This document shows positions 41,896-50,511 of a stretch of 64,000 bases of DNA, piece after piece. The position numbers were made by a program, and so were the translations under genes. The stretch's first letter is position 1, and the number at the start of each line of letters is the position of its first letter. Source of the stretch: Flavobacterium sp. Sd200 (GTDB lineage: Bacteria; Bacteroidota; Bacteroidia; Flavobacteriales; Flavobacteriaceae); NCBI RefSeq assembly GCF_009826935.1, contig NZ_WUMN01000006.1, positions 1 through 64,000 on the forward strand, read 5' to 3'. A model generated the notes under the pieces. That model was not told the origin of the DNA and searched no databases. It saw nothing but the letters and a program-made list of their open reading frames with translations.

Positions 41896-42876
41896 ATGGA
41901 AAACCAACAGATCAATTCTGACGAAATTAGCCTATCTCAGCTGGGCGATAAAATTAAAGGCTTTTTTGGCAGCATAAACGACGTTTTTTTTAACTCGCTA
42001 CAGTTTGTGGTTCGCAATATAATTATCCTTATTATTTTACTGGTAGCCGGTATTGGCCTGGGTACTTATTTAGATGTAGAGCATAAAACATATAACCACA
42101 AGGTAATTGTAATGCCTAACTTTAACAGTGTAAATTACCTTTATCAGGAAGTAGAGCGTATTAATGCTAAAATCAAAGAAGACGACACTAATTTTCTTAC
42201 TCAGATAGGGTTTAAAAATCCCGAAAATATTGAAAAAATTGAAATCGCTGCCATTGTAGATATCTATGAATTTATAGATAATGAAGGTCCGGCAGAAAAC
42301 GACAGCAAGTTTCAGTTATTTAAATTAATATCTGAAAATGGTGACATGGAAAAAATGCTTGAGGATAATACCACCAGTAAATACTACAAAAACCATGTTA
42401 TAACAATTACAACAAAAGACAAGGCCACACAGGAAGGTATCATAGATCCGTTACTAAAGCATTTTGAATCTAACACCTACTTTAAGAAAATACAGAATAC
42501 AAGCCTAAGTAACTTGGATAAACTTATTGTGCAAAATGACTCTATCATTAAACAGATAGATGGTGTTGTAAAAGAATATTCATCGGGAGCTAAATCCAGC
42601 AATATGGTTTTCTTAACAGAAAACACCCAGGTAAACGAGCTTTTAAATATAAAACACAGCCTTGTAGAAGCTAACATTTACAGTAACATACAAAAAATAG
42701 ACCTTAGCAAGATCGTTAAAGAAAATACTGTTCTCTTAAACATTAAGGTTTCTAAGCTGGCAAGTACAAACAAAGTAATACTACCTTTATTGTTCCTGTT
42801 CCTGTTTGTATGCATTTACAATTTCAGGAAATATTACAAAAAAGAAAAAGCAAAAAGAGCCGCTGCAATCGCATAA
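41896..42876 (+). CDS. Wzz/chain-length-determinant-like inner-membrane protein
   Basis: The 326-residue protein has two membrane helices, at about 41-58 and 292-308, flanking a periplasmic domain of about 230 residues rich in helices. This topology matches polysaccharide co-polymerases. There is no C-terminal tyrosine kinase domain. The end is strongly basic (KYYKKEKAKRAAA). Sequence similarity to Wzz is weak, so the assignment rests on topology and on its place before rfbC and the glycan genes. It would set glycan chain length. Confidence 0.68.
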   Translation: MENQQINSDEISLSQLGDKIKGFFGSINDVFFNSLQFVVRNIIILIILLVAGIGLGTYLDVEHKTYNHKVIVMPNFNSVNYLYQEVERINAKIKEDDTNFLTQIGFKNPENIEKIEIAAIVDIYEFIDNEGPAENDSKFQLFKLISENGDMEKMLEDNTTSKYYKNHVITITTKDKATQEGIIDPLLKHFESNTYFKKIQNTSLSNLDKLIVQNDSIIKQIDGVVKEYSSGAKSSNMVFLTENTQVNELLNIKHSLVEANIYSNIQKIDLSKIVKENTVLLNIKVSKLASTNKVILPLLFLFLFVCIYNFRKYYKKEKAKRAAAIA

Positions 42877-42883
42877 TATAGCT

Positions 42884-43435
42884 ATGACCTTTACCCCTAC
42901 CCACCTTGACGGATGTTTTATAATTGAACCTAATGTTATTAAAGACAGCAGGGGCTATTTTATGGAAAGCTTTAATTTGGAGCGTTTTGAAAAAGGTACC
43001 GGCTTTAAAGTAAACTTTGTTCAGGACAACCAGTCATTCAGCACTAAAGGTGTATTGCGTGGGTTGCATTACCAAACGGGCACTTTTGCCCAAGCAAAAC
43101 TCGTTAGGGTTTTAGAGGGTGAAGTGCTTGACGTAGCTGTAGATATAAGGCCGGAATCTAAAACTTACGGGCAATATGTCAGTGTGGTGCTAAGTGCCCA
43201 AAACCACAAACAGTTATTTATTCCGCGTGGGTTTGCCCATGGCTTTTTAGTGCTTAGCGATACTGCCACTTTTTTTTATAAGTGCGATAACTTGTACAAT
43301 AAAGAATCTGAGGGAGGAATAATGTATAACGACCCTGCCATTGACATTAATTGGGAAATGGATGCCTCAAACCTTATCATATCAGACAAAGACCTTTTAC
43401 TGCCTAACCTTGAAAACAGTAAAAAAATATGGTAG
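42884..43435 (+). CDS. rfbC: dTDP-4-dehydrorhamnose 3,5-epimerase
   Basis: This epimerase acts in dTDP-L-rhamnose synthesis. The 183-residue cupin has DSRGYFMESFN, FVQDNQSFSTKGVLRGLHYQ (catalytic His in GLHYQ), EVLDVAVDIR, PRGFAHGFLVLSD, and the catalytic-region Tyr in FFYKCDNLYNKESEGGI. The ATG at 42884 is chosen because the longer frame would overlap the Wzz-like gene and add a non-homologous leader. It overlaps rfbD by 7 bases. Confidence 0.95.
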   Translation: MTFTPTHLDGCFIIEPNVIKDSRGYFMESFNLERFEKGTGFKVNFVQDNQSFSTKGVLRGLHYQTGTFAQAKLVRVLEGEVLDVAVDIRPESKTYGQYVSVVLSAQNHKQLFIPRGFAHGFLVLSDTATFFYKCDNLYNKESEGGIMYNDPAIDINWEMDASNLIISDKDLLLPNLENSKKIW

Positions 43436-44283
43436 TATTAGTAACCGGGGCAGACGGACAATTGGGACAGGCATTAAAAGCTGCTGCCAAAACACATAAA
43501 GAAGTTGAATTTTATTTTGCCAATTCAACAGAAGCAGATATTACCGATCCGGACAGCCTCGATGCCGTTTTTAAAAAAGTAAAACCGCAATTTTGTATTA
43601 ATGCTGCCGCTTATACTGCCGTAGACAAAGCAGAGAGCGAATCTGAAAAGGCTTTTGCAATAAACACTACCGGAGCAGGTAACCTTGCCAGGGTTTGTAA
43701 AGAGAACAAAACGGTATTGCTGCATGTATCTACCGATTTTGTTTTTGATGGCAACAGTCAAAAGCCCTATACAGAAAAAGACATAACGAACCCACAAAGC
43801 GTTTATGGCACTACTAAGCTACAGGGTGAGTTAGCAATACAAGACATTATTAGGGAATATTATATTATAAGAACATCGTGGGTATACTCGCAATATGGGC
43901 ATAATTTTATGAAAACCATGCTGCGTCTTGCCGCTGAAAGAGACAGTTTAAATGTTGTAAACGATCAGACCGGTACACCCACTAATGCCAACGACCTTGC
44001 TGAAGCTTTAATAACCATTATAAACCATACAGCAAACAATACTGATAATGTTTGGTTTGGCGTTTACAATTATAGTAACGAAGGGCAATGCACGTGGTTT
44101 GAATTTGCAAAAAAAATATTTGAGGTTAACAAAATTACAATAGATTTGCAGCCAATACCAACAACTGCATACCCTACTCCGGCGAAAAGACCTGTGTACA
44201 GTGTACTTGATAAGACGAAAATTAAAGACCGTTTTCTTCTTTCGGTTCCGCATTGGGAAAGCAGTCTTGAAAAATTATCATAA
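43429..44283 (+). CDS. rfbD: dTDP-4-dehydrorhamnose reductase
   Basis: This NAD(P)H-dependent reductase does the last step of dTDP-L-rhamnose synthesis. In its 284 residues I see the Rossmann loop LVTGADGQLGQAL, INAAAYTAVDKAE, STDFVFDG, YGTTKLQGE (Tyr-Lys catalytic pair) and RTSWVYSQYGHNFMKTML. It overlaps its neighbours at both ends (7 bases with rfbC, 1 base with the GT2 gene), a tight operon. rfbA and rfbB, needed for the first two steps, are not in this window. Confidence 0.95.
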   Translation: MVVLVTGADGQLGQALKAAAKTHKEVEFYFANSTEADITDPDSLDAVFKKVKPQFCINAAAYTAVDKAESESEKAFAINTTGAGNLARVCKENKTVLLHVSTDFVFDGNSQKPYTEKDITNPQSVYGTTKLQGELAIQDIIREYYIIRTSWVYSQYGHNFMKTMLRLAAERDSLNVVNDQTGTPTNANDLAEALITIINHTANNTDNVWFGVYNYSNEGQCTWFEFAKKIFEVNKITIDLQPIPTTAYPTPAKRPVYSVLDKTKIKDRFLLSVPHWESSLEKLS

Positions 44284-45242
44284 TGAACAATCACGATATC
44301 GACATATCTATTATAGCTCCTTTATATAATGAAGAGCAGGTATTTGACCTTTTAATTAAAAGGTTGCAAAGTGTTATGGATTCCTGCAGCTTTAAATGTG
44401 AGGCTATACTGATAAACGACGGCAGCAGCGATAATACCGCCCAACTGATAGAGGATATTTGTAAAAAAGACACCCGTTTTACCGGAGTACTACTCTCCAG
44501 AAACCACGGACACCAAATTGCCGTTAGCGCAGGCATGTCTTATGTTAGAGGGAAGAAAGGGGCTATGATAATTGATGGCGACCTACAGGATCCGCCGGAA
44601 CTGGTAACTGAATTTTACAGACTGCTCAATGAGGGCTATGACGTAATTTATGCCATAAGAAAAAACCGTAAAGAAAGCTTTTTAAAAAAATTAGCTTACG
44701 CAGGTTACTACAGGCTACAAAAAAAGATATCAAAGTTTAAAATACCTATTGACAGCGGAGATTTTTCGATGTTGAGCCGACGCGTGGTAGACACAGTAGT
44801 TTCTATGCCTGAACAAAGCAGGTATTTGCGCGGAATGCGTGCTTGGGTTGGCTATAAACAAATAGGTTATGAATATGACCGCGACGAGCGCATGGCAGGA
44901 GAGACAAAATACAGCTGGCGCAAATTGTTCGAACTTGCTTTTAACGGTATTTTTAATTTCAGCGATTTTCCTGTAAGGCTAATTACAAGACTGGGTTTTA
45001 TTACCGTTGTTTTTGCCATGATATATTTTATTTATAACGTTTACCGAAAGATTTTTTATAACGATGTTCCGCAGGGTTTTACAGCTACAATACTGGCTAT
45101 AATTTTATTTAGCGGGGTACAGTTGATATCGTTGGGTATTATTGGAGAATATGTATTGCGCATTTACGATCAGGTAAGAAACAGGCCCCTGTATATTATA
45201 GATAAGGTTGTGCGTGACGGAAAAACAGATGATGCCTTATAA
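44283..45242 (+). CDS. GT2 glycosyltransferase with two C-terminal membrane helices (DPM1/GtrB-like)
   Basis: The 319-residue protein has a GT-A domain with IIAPLYNEEQ, ILINDGSSDNT and the DxD-like IIDGDLQDPPEL. GDFSMLSRRVVD and QSRYLRGMRAWVGY are typical of polyprenyl-phosphate sugar transferases. Two membrane segments follow (about 233-253 and 268-290). It likely makes a polyprenyl-phosphate-linked monosaccharide, the usual donor for GT39/ArnT-type enzymes such as the one encoded next. That link is inference from family knowledge and order. Confidence 0.9.
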   Translation: MNNHDIDISIIAPLYNEEQVFDLLIKRLQSVMDSCSFKCEAILINDGSSDNTAQLIEDICKKDTRFTGVLLSRNHGHQIAVSAGMSYVRGKKGAMIIDGDLQDPPELVTEFYRLLNEGYDVIYAIRKNRKESFLKKLAYAGYYRLQKKISKFKIPIDSGDFSMLSRRVVDTVVSMPEQSRYLRGMRAWVGYKQIGYEYDRDERMAGETKYSWRKLFELAFNGIFNFSDFPVRLITRLGFITVVFAMIYFIYNVYRKIFYNDVPQGFTATILAIILFSGVQLISLGIIGEYVLRIYDQVRNRPLYIIDKVVRDGKTDDAL

Positions 45243-45300
45243 ATTATGTACAACCATTAACTGTTTTAATACTGTTAGTTTATTGATAAAAAAATAACCA

Positions 45301-47148
45301 ATGACCTTAACCAAATATCTAAAAAATCCGGCACTTATAGCAATCCTTGTTTTAGCTGCGGTGCTAAGGCTTTACAAATGCGACTACCAAAGTTTATGGT
45401 TAGACGAGGTTTTAACCATGAACAGTGCAAACCCTAAACTTTCTTTTAGGGAGTTTTATGACAGTATTATGTTTTGGGAATACATTCCACACCTGTACTA
45501 TTATTTTAACCGCATTATTTTTAGTGTATTTGGCTACACCACTTTTGTGGCGCGTGTTTTTTCGGCACTCATGGGCATTGGGGGTGTGTATGCAATATAT
45601 TTGTTAGGAAAATCGCTCCTTAATAAAAGAGCCGGTTTAATAGCTGCATTACTCCTGTCAGTAAACTATTTTCACATATCCTACTCACAGGAAATAAGGC
45701 CCTACGGTTTCTTATTCCTTTTCTCAATCCTGTCGTTTTACAGGCTTATCGAATTTTTTAAATCACCTACAGCAAAAAATGCTATTTATTATGGCTTGTT
45801 TACAGGGCTTATATTACACGCGCACTTTTTTGGTTTAATAACCATTTTTTCACAGTGTATATTATTTTTGGTTTTCCTGTTCCTAACACCAAAGCAGGAT
45901 CGCCTAAACTTTTTTAAGTTTGCCCTATTGGGTGGTGTGGTTGCCATAATTGTATTTCTACCTGCCATAGAGCCTTTTTTAAGAGTATCGGACATCGATT
46001 CTTTTTGGTTCGAAAAACCGGGGCTGCTTGCATTTACAAATATGTTCAGCGAGTTTTTTGGCAAATCAGAAATGCTTTTGTTCCTGATACAGTTTGTGTT
46101 TATTTATTATGCAATAACACTGTTTAAAGAAAAAACCGAAGAACTTAACTACAGGAACATTATAAACAATAAGCTAATATTTGGGTTTATCATTTTATTT
46201 ACATGGCTTTCAATATCGGTAGTTATACCTATGCTAAAGTCGTATCTTGATATACCCATGCTCCTTATAAGATATTTTATAAGCATTATTGGTATACTTG
46301 TACTTATATTGGCTACCGGAATAAGCCTCATCAATAACCGCCTTTTAAAGATTATTGTTTTAGGCAGCCTGGTTCTTTTTTCTTTAATAGACCTTCTTGC
46401 CGTAAAAAAATATTATACCACTGTAAGCAAAACACAATACAGGGAACTTAGTAAAGATATCATTAGAAGAAATCCTGACAATGCAAAAGTTGTAGCCTAT
46501 TGGAGCTGGATATTTCCTTATTACTTTAAAGATACCCAAACTAAAATTGAAGGGAAATCGCTGGAAGACTATATAGCCCTTATGCGCAATGGAGCCATGT
46601 CTGCGACAGAGCCTTTTTGGTATGCTGATGCTAACGGACGCACATTCAGCCTTTCGGCAGAAAACCAGGCCTATCTTGATGAAAACTTTAAGCTTACCAA
46701 AAAATTAGAATATTTTGATGCCTGGGCAAATTATTATGTGCCTAAAAAAGAGAACATTGTAGACCTGGCAGCTAACAACAACATACTTTCGACATTTGCA
46801 CAGGCTAATTTTGCAGCTAACGGCAGCATTCAGATGTTCGAGAACAGTACAGTAACATCAGGAAAAGTTAAACTGGCCCAGGGAAAATATAACATAATTA
46901 TTGATGGTTTCAGTACGCCTGACAAACCTATTAATAGTGAAAATGCGCATATAATTGTAAAATTTGCAGGTAAAGAAATTGCCGGTATTTACTTAAACGA
47001 AAACACAGGAAAATCTGAAAACATAATCCCACTGGATTGCCCAACAGACGCTGAAGGTAAATTTGAGATCAGTTTTGATAACGATCTTTCGGTTAATGGG
47101 CAGGACAGGAATGTAACTATTAACTCAATAAAAATAGTTAAACAGTAA
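45301..47148 (+). CDS. GT39-type (GT-C) glycosyltransferase 1
   Basis: The 615-residue protein has about ten to twelve membrane segments. The first periplasmic loop carries the catalytic Asp-Glu in DYQSLWLDEVLTM, and HISYSQEIRPYGFLFLF is the second family landmark. It transfers a sugar from polyprenyl phosphate on the periplasmic side. The C-terminal soluble part (about 500-615: KLAQGKYNIIIDGFSTP, KFEISFDNDL) is a beta-rich domain different from that of the two paralogues downstream. A lipoprotein gene follows after 12 bases. Confidence 0.88.
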   Translation: MTLTKYLKNPALIAILVLAAVLRLYKCDYQSLWLDEVLTMNSANPKLSFREFYDSIMFWEYIPHLYYYFNRIIFSVFGYTTFVARVFSALMGIGGVYAIYLLGKSLLNKRAGLIAALLLSVNYFHISYSQEIRPYGFLFLFSILSFYRLIEFFKSPTAKNAIYYGLFTGLILHAHFFGLITIFSQCILFLVFLFLTPKQDRLNFFKFALLGGVVAIIVFLPAIEPFLRVSDIDSFWFEKPGLLAFTNMFSEFFGKSEMLLFLIQFVFIYYAITLFKEKTEELNYRNIINNKLIFGFIILFTWLSISVVIPMLKSYLDIPMLLIRYFISIIGILVLILATGISLINNRLLKIIVLGSLVLFSLIDLLAVKKYYTTVSKTQYRELSKDIIRRNPDNAKVVAYWSWIFPYYFKDTQTKIEGKSLEDYIALMRNGAMSATEPFWYADANGRTFSLSAENQAYLDENFKLTKKLEYFDAWANYYVPKKENIVDLAANNNILSTFAQANFAANGSIQMFENSTVTSGKVKLAQGKYNIIIDGFSTPDKPINSENAHIIVKFAGKEIAGIYLNENTGKSENIIPLDCPTDAEGKFEISFDNDLSVNGQDRNVTINSIKIVKQ

Positions 47149-47160
47149 CACTTTAAAACT

Positions 47161-47685
47161 ATGCGATCATTTTTGTTTTTACTATCATTTCTTAGCCTGG
47201 TAACCGGCTGTAAGAATAAAAGCTCTTTACAAACTATACCTGCCGTAGATAATTTTAGGGTAGAGATGGACGTTAACGCTTCTAAAAAAGACGATTTTAC
47301 CGTTTATTATAACGAAACCAACAATCTTGATTTTAGTGGTGATTATGCACAATGGAAAGGTATAGAAGGAGGAAAGGACGAGACCGTAACCATAGATATG
47401 CCCAAAGGTGTTATACCTACAGACATAAGGCTTGACTTTGGTGTTAATAAAGAGCAGCAATATGTTACTGTTAAAAATATTAAGTTTAGCTACAATACCT
47501 CTGCCTTTACTATAAAGGGATCTGACTTCTTTAAATTTTTTAATGAAGATAAAAACTTTAAAACAGAAACAGATACTGTACAAGGAACTTTAAAAATTAT
47601 GGCTCAGGACGGTATTTATAAAACACCGTATTTTTATCCATCGCAACAGCTGCATGATGCCATAAAAGACTTGACAAAAGTATAA
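47161..47685 (+). CDS. Small lipoprotein, paralogue of 52545-53093
   Basis: The 174-residue precursor has a lipobox-like LVTGC (Cys17). The mature part is one beta-rich domain (FTVYYNETNNLDF, IRLDFGVNKEQQYVTVKNIKF, FFKFFNED, YFYPSQQLHDAI). It aligns over its full length with the lipoprotein at 52545-53093: DD-hydrophobic-YY, LRVDFG/IRLDFG, NxFxxxF and the ending FYPxQxLxD. The family is not one I can name. Each copy lies directly after GT39 genes, suggesting a functional partnership. Confidence 0.78.
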   Translation: MRSFLFLLSFLSLVTGCKNKSSLQTIPAVDNFRVEMDVNASKKDDFTVYYNETNNLDFSGDYAQWKGIEGGKDETVTIDMPKGVIPTDIRLDFGVNKEQQYVTVKNIKFSYNTSAFTIKGSDFFKFFNEDKNFKTETDTVQGTLKIMAQDGIYKTPYFYPSQQLHDAIKDLTKV

Positions 47686-47879
47686 GGAGGTAACGAGCTA
47701 TTGGTGCGCAGTATTAAAAATGTTTTAAATTACAAATGCATTATATATTGCCTTTGATTTTACAGCGTTAAGCACGGGGTTAATTTTAATGTTCATTTTT
47801 ATATATTGCATTACTTTATTTTACCTCATGATGAATATGGGCGATAGAATAAGTATCTGCACATCATCATAATCATAAA

Positions 47880-48611
47880 ATGCAAAAAATAGCTATAATA
47901 ATTCCTTGCTACAATGAGGAAAAGAGAATAAAAAAAGAGTTAGTAATATCATTGCTGCAACAAAGTGCTGTAGATGTATACCTTGCTAACGATGGCAGTA
48001 AAGACAATACTTTAATGGTTCTTAAAGATATTGCTGCCGTTTTCAGCGATCGTTGCTTTATAATAAACTATGAGCAAAACCGTGGCAAGGCAGCCACCAT
48101 TTATAATGCTGCAAACGAAATTATAGAAAAGAACGAGTATTCGCACATTGGCTATTTTGATGCAGATTTTAGTACCCCTGTCAGGGAAATGCTCAAGATG
48201 CTCAGACATTTGGACCGCAAACCAGATCTTTTTATAACAGGATGCAGGGTAAAGCTTTTAAACACCAATATAGACAGAAAACTTTACAGGCACATTATAG
48301 GACGCGTTATAGTTACTATAATGAATTTCAGGTTCAAATTAGGTGTTTATGATACCCAATGCGGTGCAAAAATATTTCCTGTAAGCATTGCCAAAACAGC
48401 TTTTAGCATGCCATTTTTAACTTCGTGGCTGTTTGACATGGAAATATTTATACGTCTAAAAAACAAGGGACTAATGCACAATGGGCAGGAGTTTCCGCTA
48501 AAAACCTGGACAGATGTTGAAGGATCTAAGCTGAGCTGGAAAACTGCCTTTAAAATTTTGAAAGAAATGTATTTGCTGGTAGCAAACTACAGTATAAAAA
48601 CCCCTAAGTAA
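47880..48611 (+). CDS. GT2 glycosyltransferase (dolichol-phosphate-mannose synthase-like)
   Basis: The 243-residue protein is a single GT-A domain: IIIPCYNEEKRI, LANDGSKDNT, IGYFDADFSTPV (DxD), YDTQCGAKIFP and SWLFDMEIFIR. It has no membrane segment, unlike the GT2 at 44283. It probably makes a polyprenyl-phosphate sugar for the GT39 enzymes encoded next, or adds a sugar to the lipid-linked repeat unit. The gap of 194 bases before it holds nothing I recognise. Confidence 0.88.
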   Translation: MQKIAIIIPCYNEEKRIKKELVISLLQQSAVDVYLANDGSKDNTLMVLKDIAAVFSDRCFIINYEQNRGKAATIYNAANEIIEKNEYSHIGYFDADFSTPVREMLKMLRHLDRKPDLFITGCRVKLLNTNIDRKLYRHIIGRVIVTIMNFRFKLGVYDTQCGAKIFPVSIAKTAFSMPFLTSWLFDMEIFIRLKNKGLMHNGQEFPLKTWTDVEGSKLSWKTAFKILKEMYLLVANYSIKTPK

Positions 48612-48627
48612 GTAAACCTTATTGTCG

Positions 48628-50475
48628 ATGAAAGTTCTTAATTGGTTAAAAGATAATTACATCCTTGCCGCGCTTATAGCTTTAGCCTTTATAATGAGGT
48701 TATACAAACTCGACTTTCAAAGCCCCTGGGGAGATGAACTGTTTACATTACTAAGATCTGATCCTGATAAATCTATCTCAGAAGTTTTGGTTGCCTTAAA
48801 AGGCGATGCCCATCCTAAACTATATTATCTACTTGTTCATTTTTTCCAGCTCATATCCGGAAGCTCAGTTTACACAGTACGGTTTATTTCTGTATTATTT
48901 GGCGTAGGCGGCATTGTAGCATTGTATTATTTAGGCAAAGAGCTTTTTAATAAAAATACCGCATTGCTGGCCGTATTTTTTCTCACAATAAACCATTTCC
49001 ATATCTCATATTCTCAGGAGGCAAGAATGTATAGCATGTTGTTATTTACTACAGCACTATCATTTTTGTTCTTGGTACGGTTTATAAAAAATGCAACTTT
49101 GAGGACGGCGTTATTATATTCATTAACTACTGCGCTACTGGTTAATACGCATTTATTTGGGCTGTTTGCACTGTTTGCCCAGTACCTTATTATTCTGTAT
49201 TTTATATTTTTTCCATACAACACCACAGGAAAAAAATTATTTACCAATGCATTAATTTCGGCATTCATAACGTTCATTTGCTTTATCCCTTCCATTTTAA
49301 CTTTACAGGATACAGGCAACATAAAATCGTTTTGGATACCCATTCCGGAGCCTGATGTTTTTTCTAAGTTATTCAGCCAGCTCCTAGGCCCGGAAACCTG
49401 TGTTGCTATCGCCCTGCTTGCAATAGCATATTTTTGTTTTACTGTTTTTAAACAAAAAGAGCAATATAAATATGCCATAAACCCTGAACAGGATAAAAAC
49501 ATATTTGCCTTTCAGGTTCTTGCAACATGGATTTTTATAGTTGTCTTTTTACCTTTCATACTGTCATATATACATTTACCTATGATGGTAGACCGGTATT
49601 TTATAAATATACTTCCACCTGTAATACTGTTCATAACAGCCGGGATTTTTTATATACAAAGCAACACGGTAAAAATAACATTAGTCGGTTGCTTCATACT
49701 TTTTTCTTTAAGCGATCTTTTACTTGTAAAAGATTATTATAATAAGGTCGAAAAAACGCAGTTCAGAGAAGCAGCTAACTATATAAAAGAAAATCATAAT
49801 AATACTGAAAAAATATACTCTTATAACTCTACCTATTTTTCTTATTATTTAAAAGAAAACGAAGGCCACGCAGTGACACAGGAATCTATGAGCCATTATG
49901 TGAGTGGCCTTATTAACAACGGTCAAAAACCCGAGTCGTTTTGGTATACAGATGTTGTTAGGGGTAATGATGCCTTACCTTCCAAGAGTATAAGTACTTT
50001 TTTAGACAGTTTATATATTGTAGATAAAAGTTTGGAGCTGAACGATGTTTTTGTAAAACATTACAACAGCCGCAGCACATATAAAGCCCCTGCAAACTTT
50101 ACAAAATTTAAGCCTTATAAAGACCGTAACGGAGATAACTTAAATTATTCGTTTGAAATTTATAATGATATGGGCGCAGTGATCGAATTATCGGGTTGGG
50201 CATTTTTTGACAAGCAATCTACAAAAAACTGCCGCATTGCAATAGTACTGATAGCAGATGAGAAAGAGGTGGTGCTGGATATAGAACCCGTTACCCGATA
50301 TGATGTAACATCTTATTTTAAAAGCGAATACGACCTGTCTCAATCAGGCTTTAAATTAGAGATAAATAAAAAAGCTTTGAGAAGCGGCATTTATAAGGTG
50401 GCCATTTATGTTGCCGATGAAACGACAAAAAAAGATGCTCTAAATATTAGCGACAAGGTTATTACCATAAATTAA
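48628..50475 (+). CDS. GT39-type (GT-C) glycosyltransferase 2
   Basis: The 615-residue protein resembles the other two GT39 proteins: LDFQSPWGDELFTL (catalytic Asp-Glu), FHISYSQEARMYSMLLF and multiple membrane helices to about residue 375. Its C-terminal soluble part contains FKPYKDRNGDNLNYSFEIYND, WAFFDKQST, DVTSYFKSEYDLSQSGF and YKVAIYVADETTKKDA, which is shared with the next gene and not with the first GT39. The ATG at 48628 is used, since the earlier TTG has no support. Confidence 0.88.
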   Translation: MKVLNWLKDNYILAALIALAFIMRLYKLDFQSPWGDELFTLLRSDPDKSISEVLVALKGDAHPKLYYLLVHFFQLISGSSVYTVRFISVLFGVGGIVALYYLGKELFNKNTALLAVFFLTINHFHISYSQEARMYSMLLFTTALSFLFLVRFIKNATLRTALLYSLTTALLVNTHLFGLFALFAQYLIILYFIFFPYNTTGKKLFTNALISAFITFICFIPSILTLQDTGNIKSFWIPIPEPDVFSKLFSQLLGPETCVAIALLAIAYFCFTVFKQKEQYKYAINPEQDKNIFAFQVLATWIFIVVFLPFILSYIHLPMMVDRYFINILPPVILFITAGIFYIQSNTVKITLVGCFILFSLSDLLLVKDYYNKVEKTQFREAANYIKENHNNTEKIYSYNSTYFSYYLKENEGHAVTQESMSHYVSGLINNGQKPESFWYTDVVRGNDALPSKSISTFLDSLYIVDKSLELNDVFVKHYNSRSTYKAPANFTKFKPYKDRNGDNLNYSFEIYNDMGAVIELSGWAFFDKQSTKNCRIAIVLIADEKEVVLDIEPVTRYDVTSYFKSEYDLSQSGFKLEINKKALRSGIYKVAIYVADETTKKDALNISDKVITIN

Positions 50476-50479
50476 AATA

Positions 50480-50487
50480 TACTTTTG
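50480..50487 (+). promoter_or_regulatory. Possible internal -7 box TACTTTTG
   Basis: The box matches TAnnTTTG in the 36-base gap before the third GT39 gene. No TTTG stands at the usual distance upstream. Confidence 0.45.
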
Positions 50488-50511
50488 TACTTTAAACATT
50501 AACAATAAGAC

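Noticed and set aside
47686..47879. Small protein gene in the gap before the second GT2 gene
   Set aside because: The best frame is 27 codons of hydrophobic low-complexity sequence with no promoter match.
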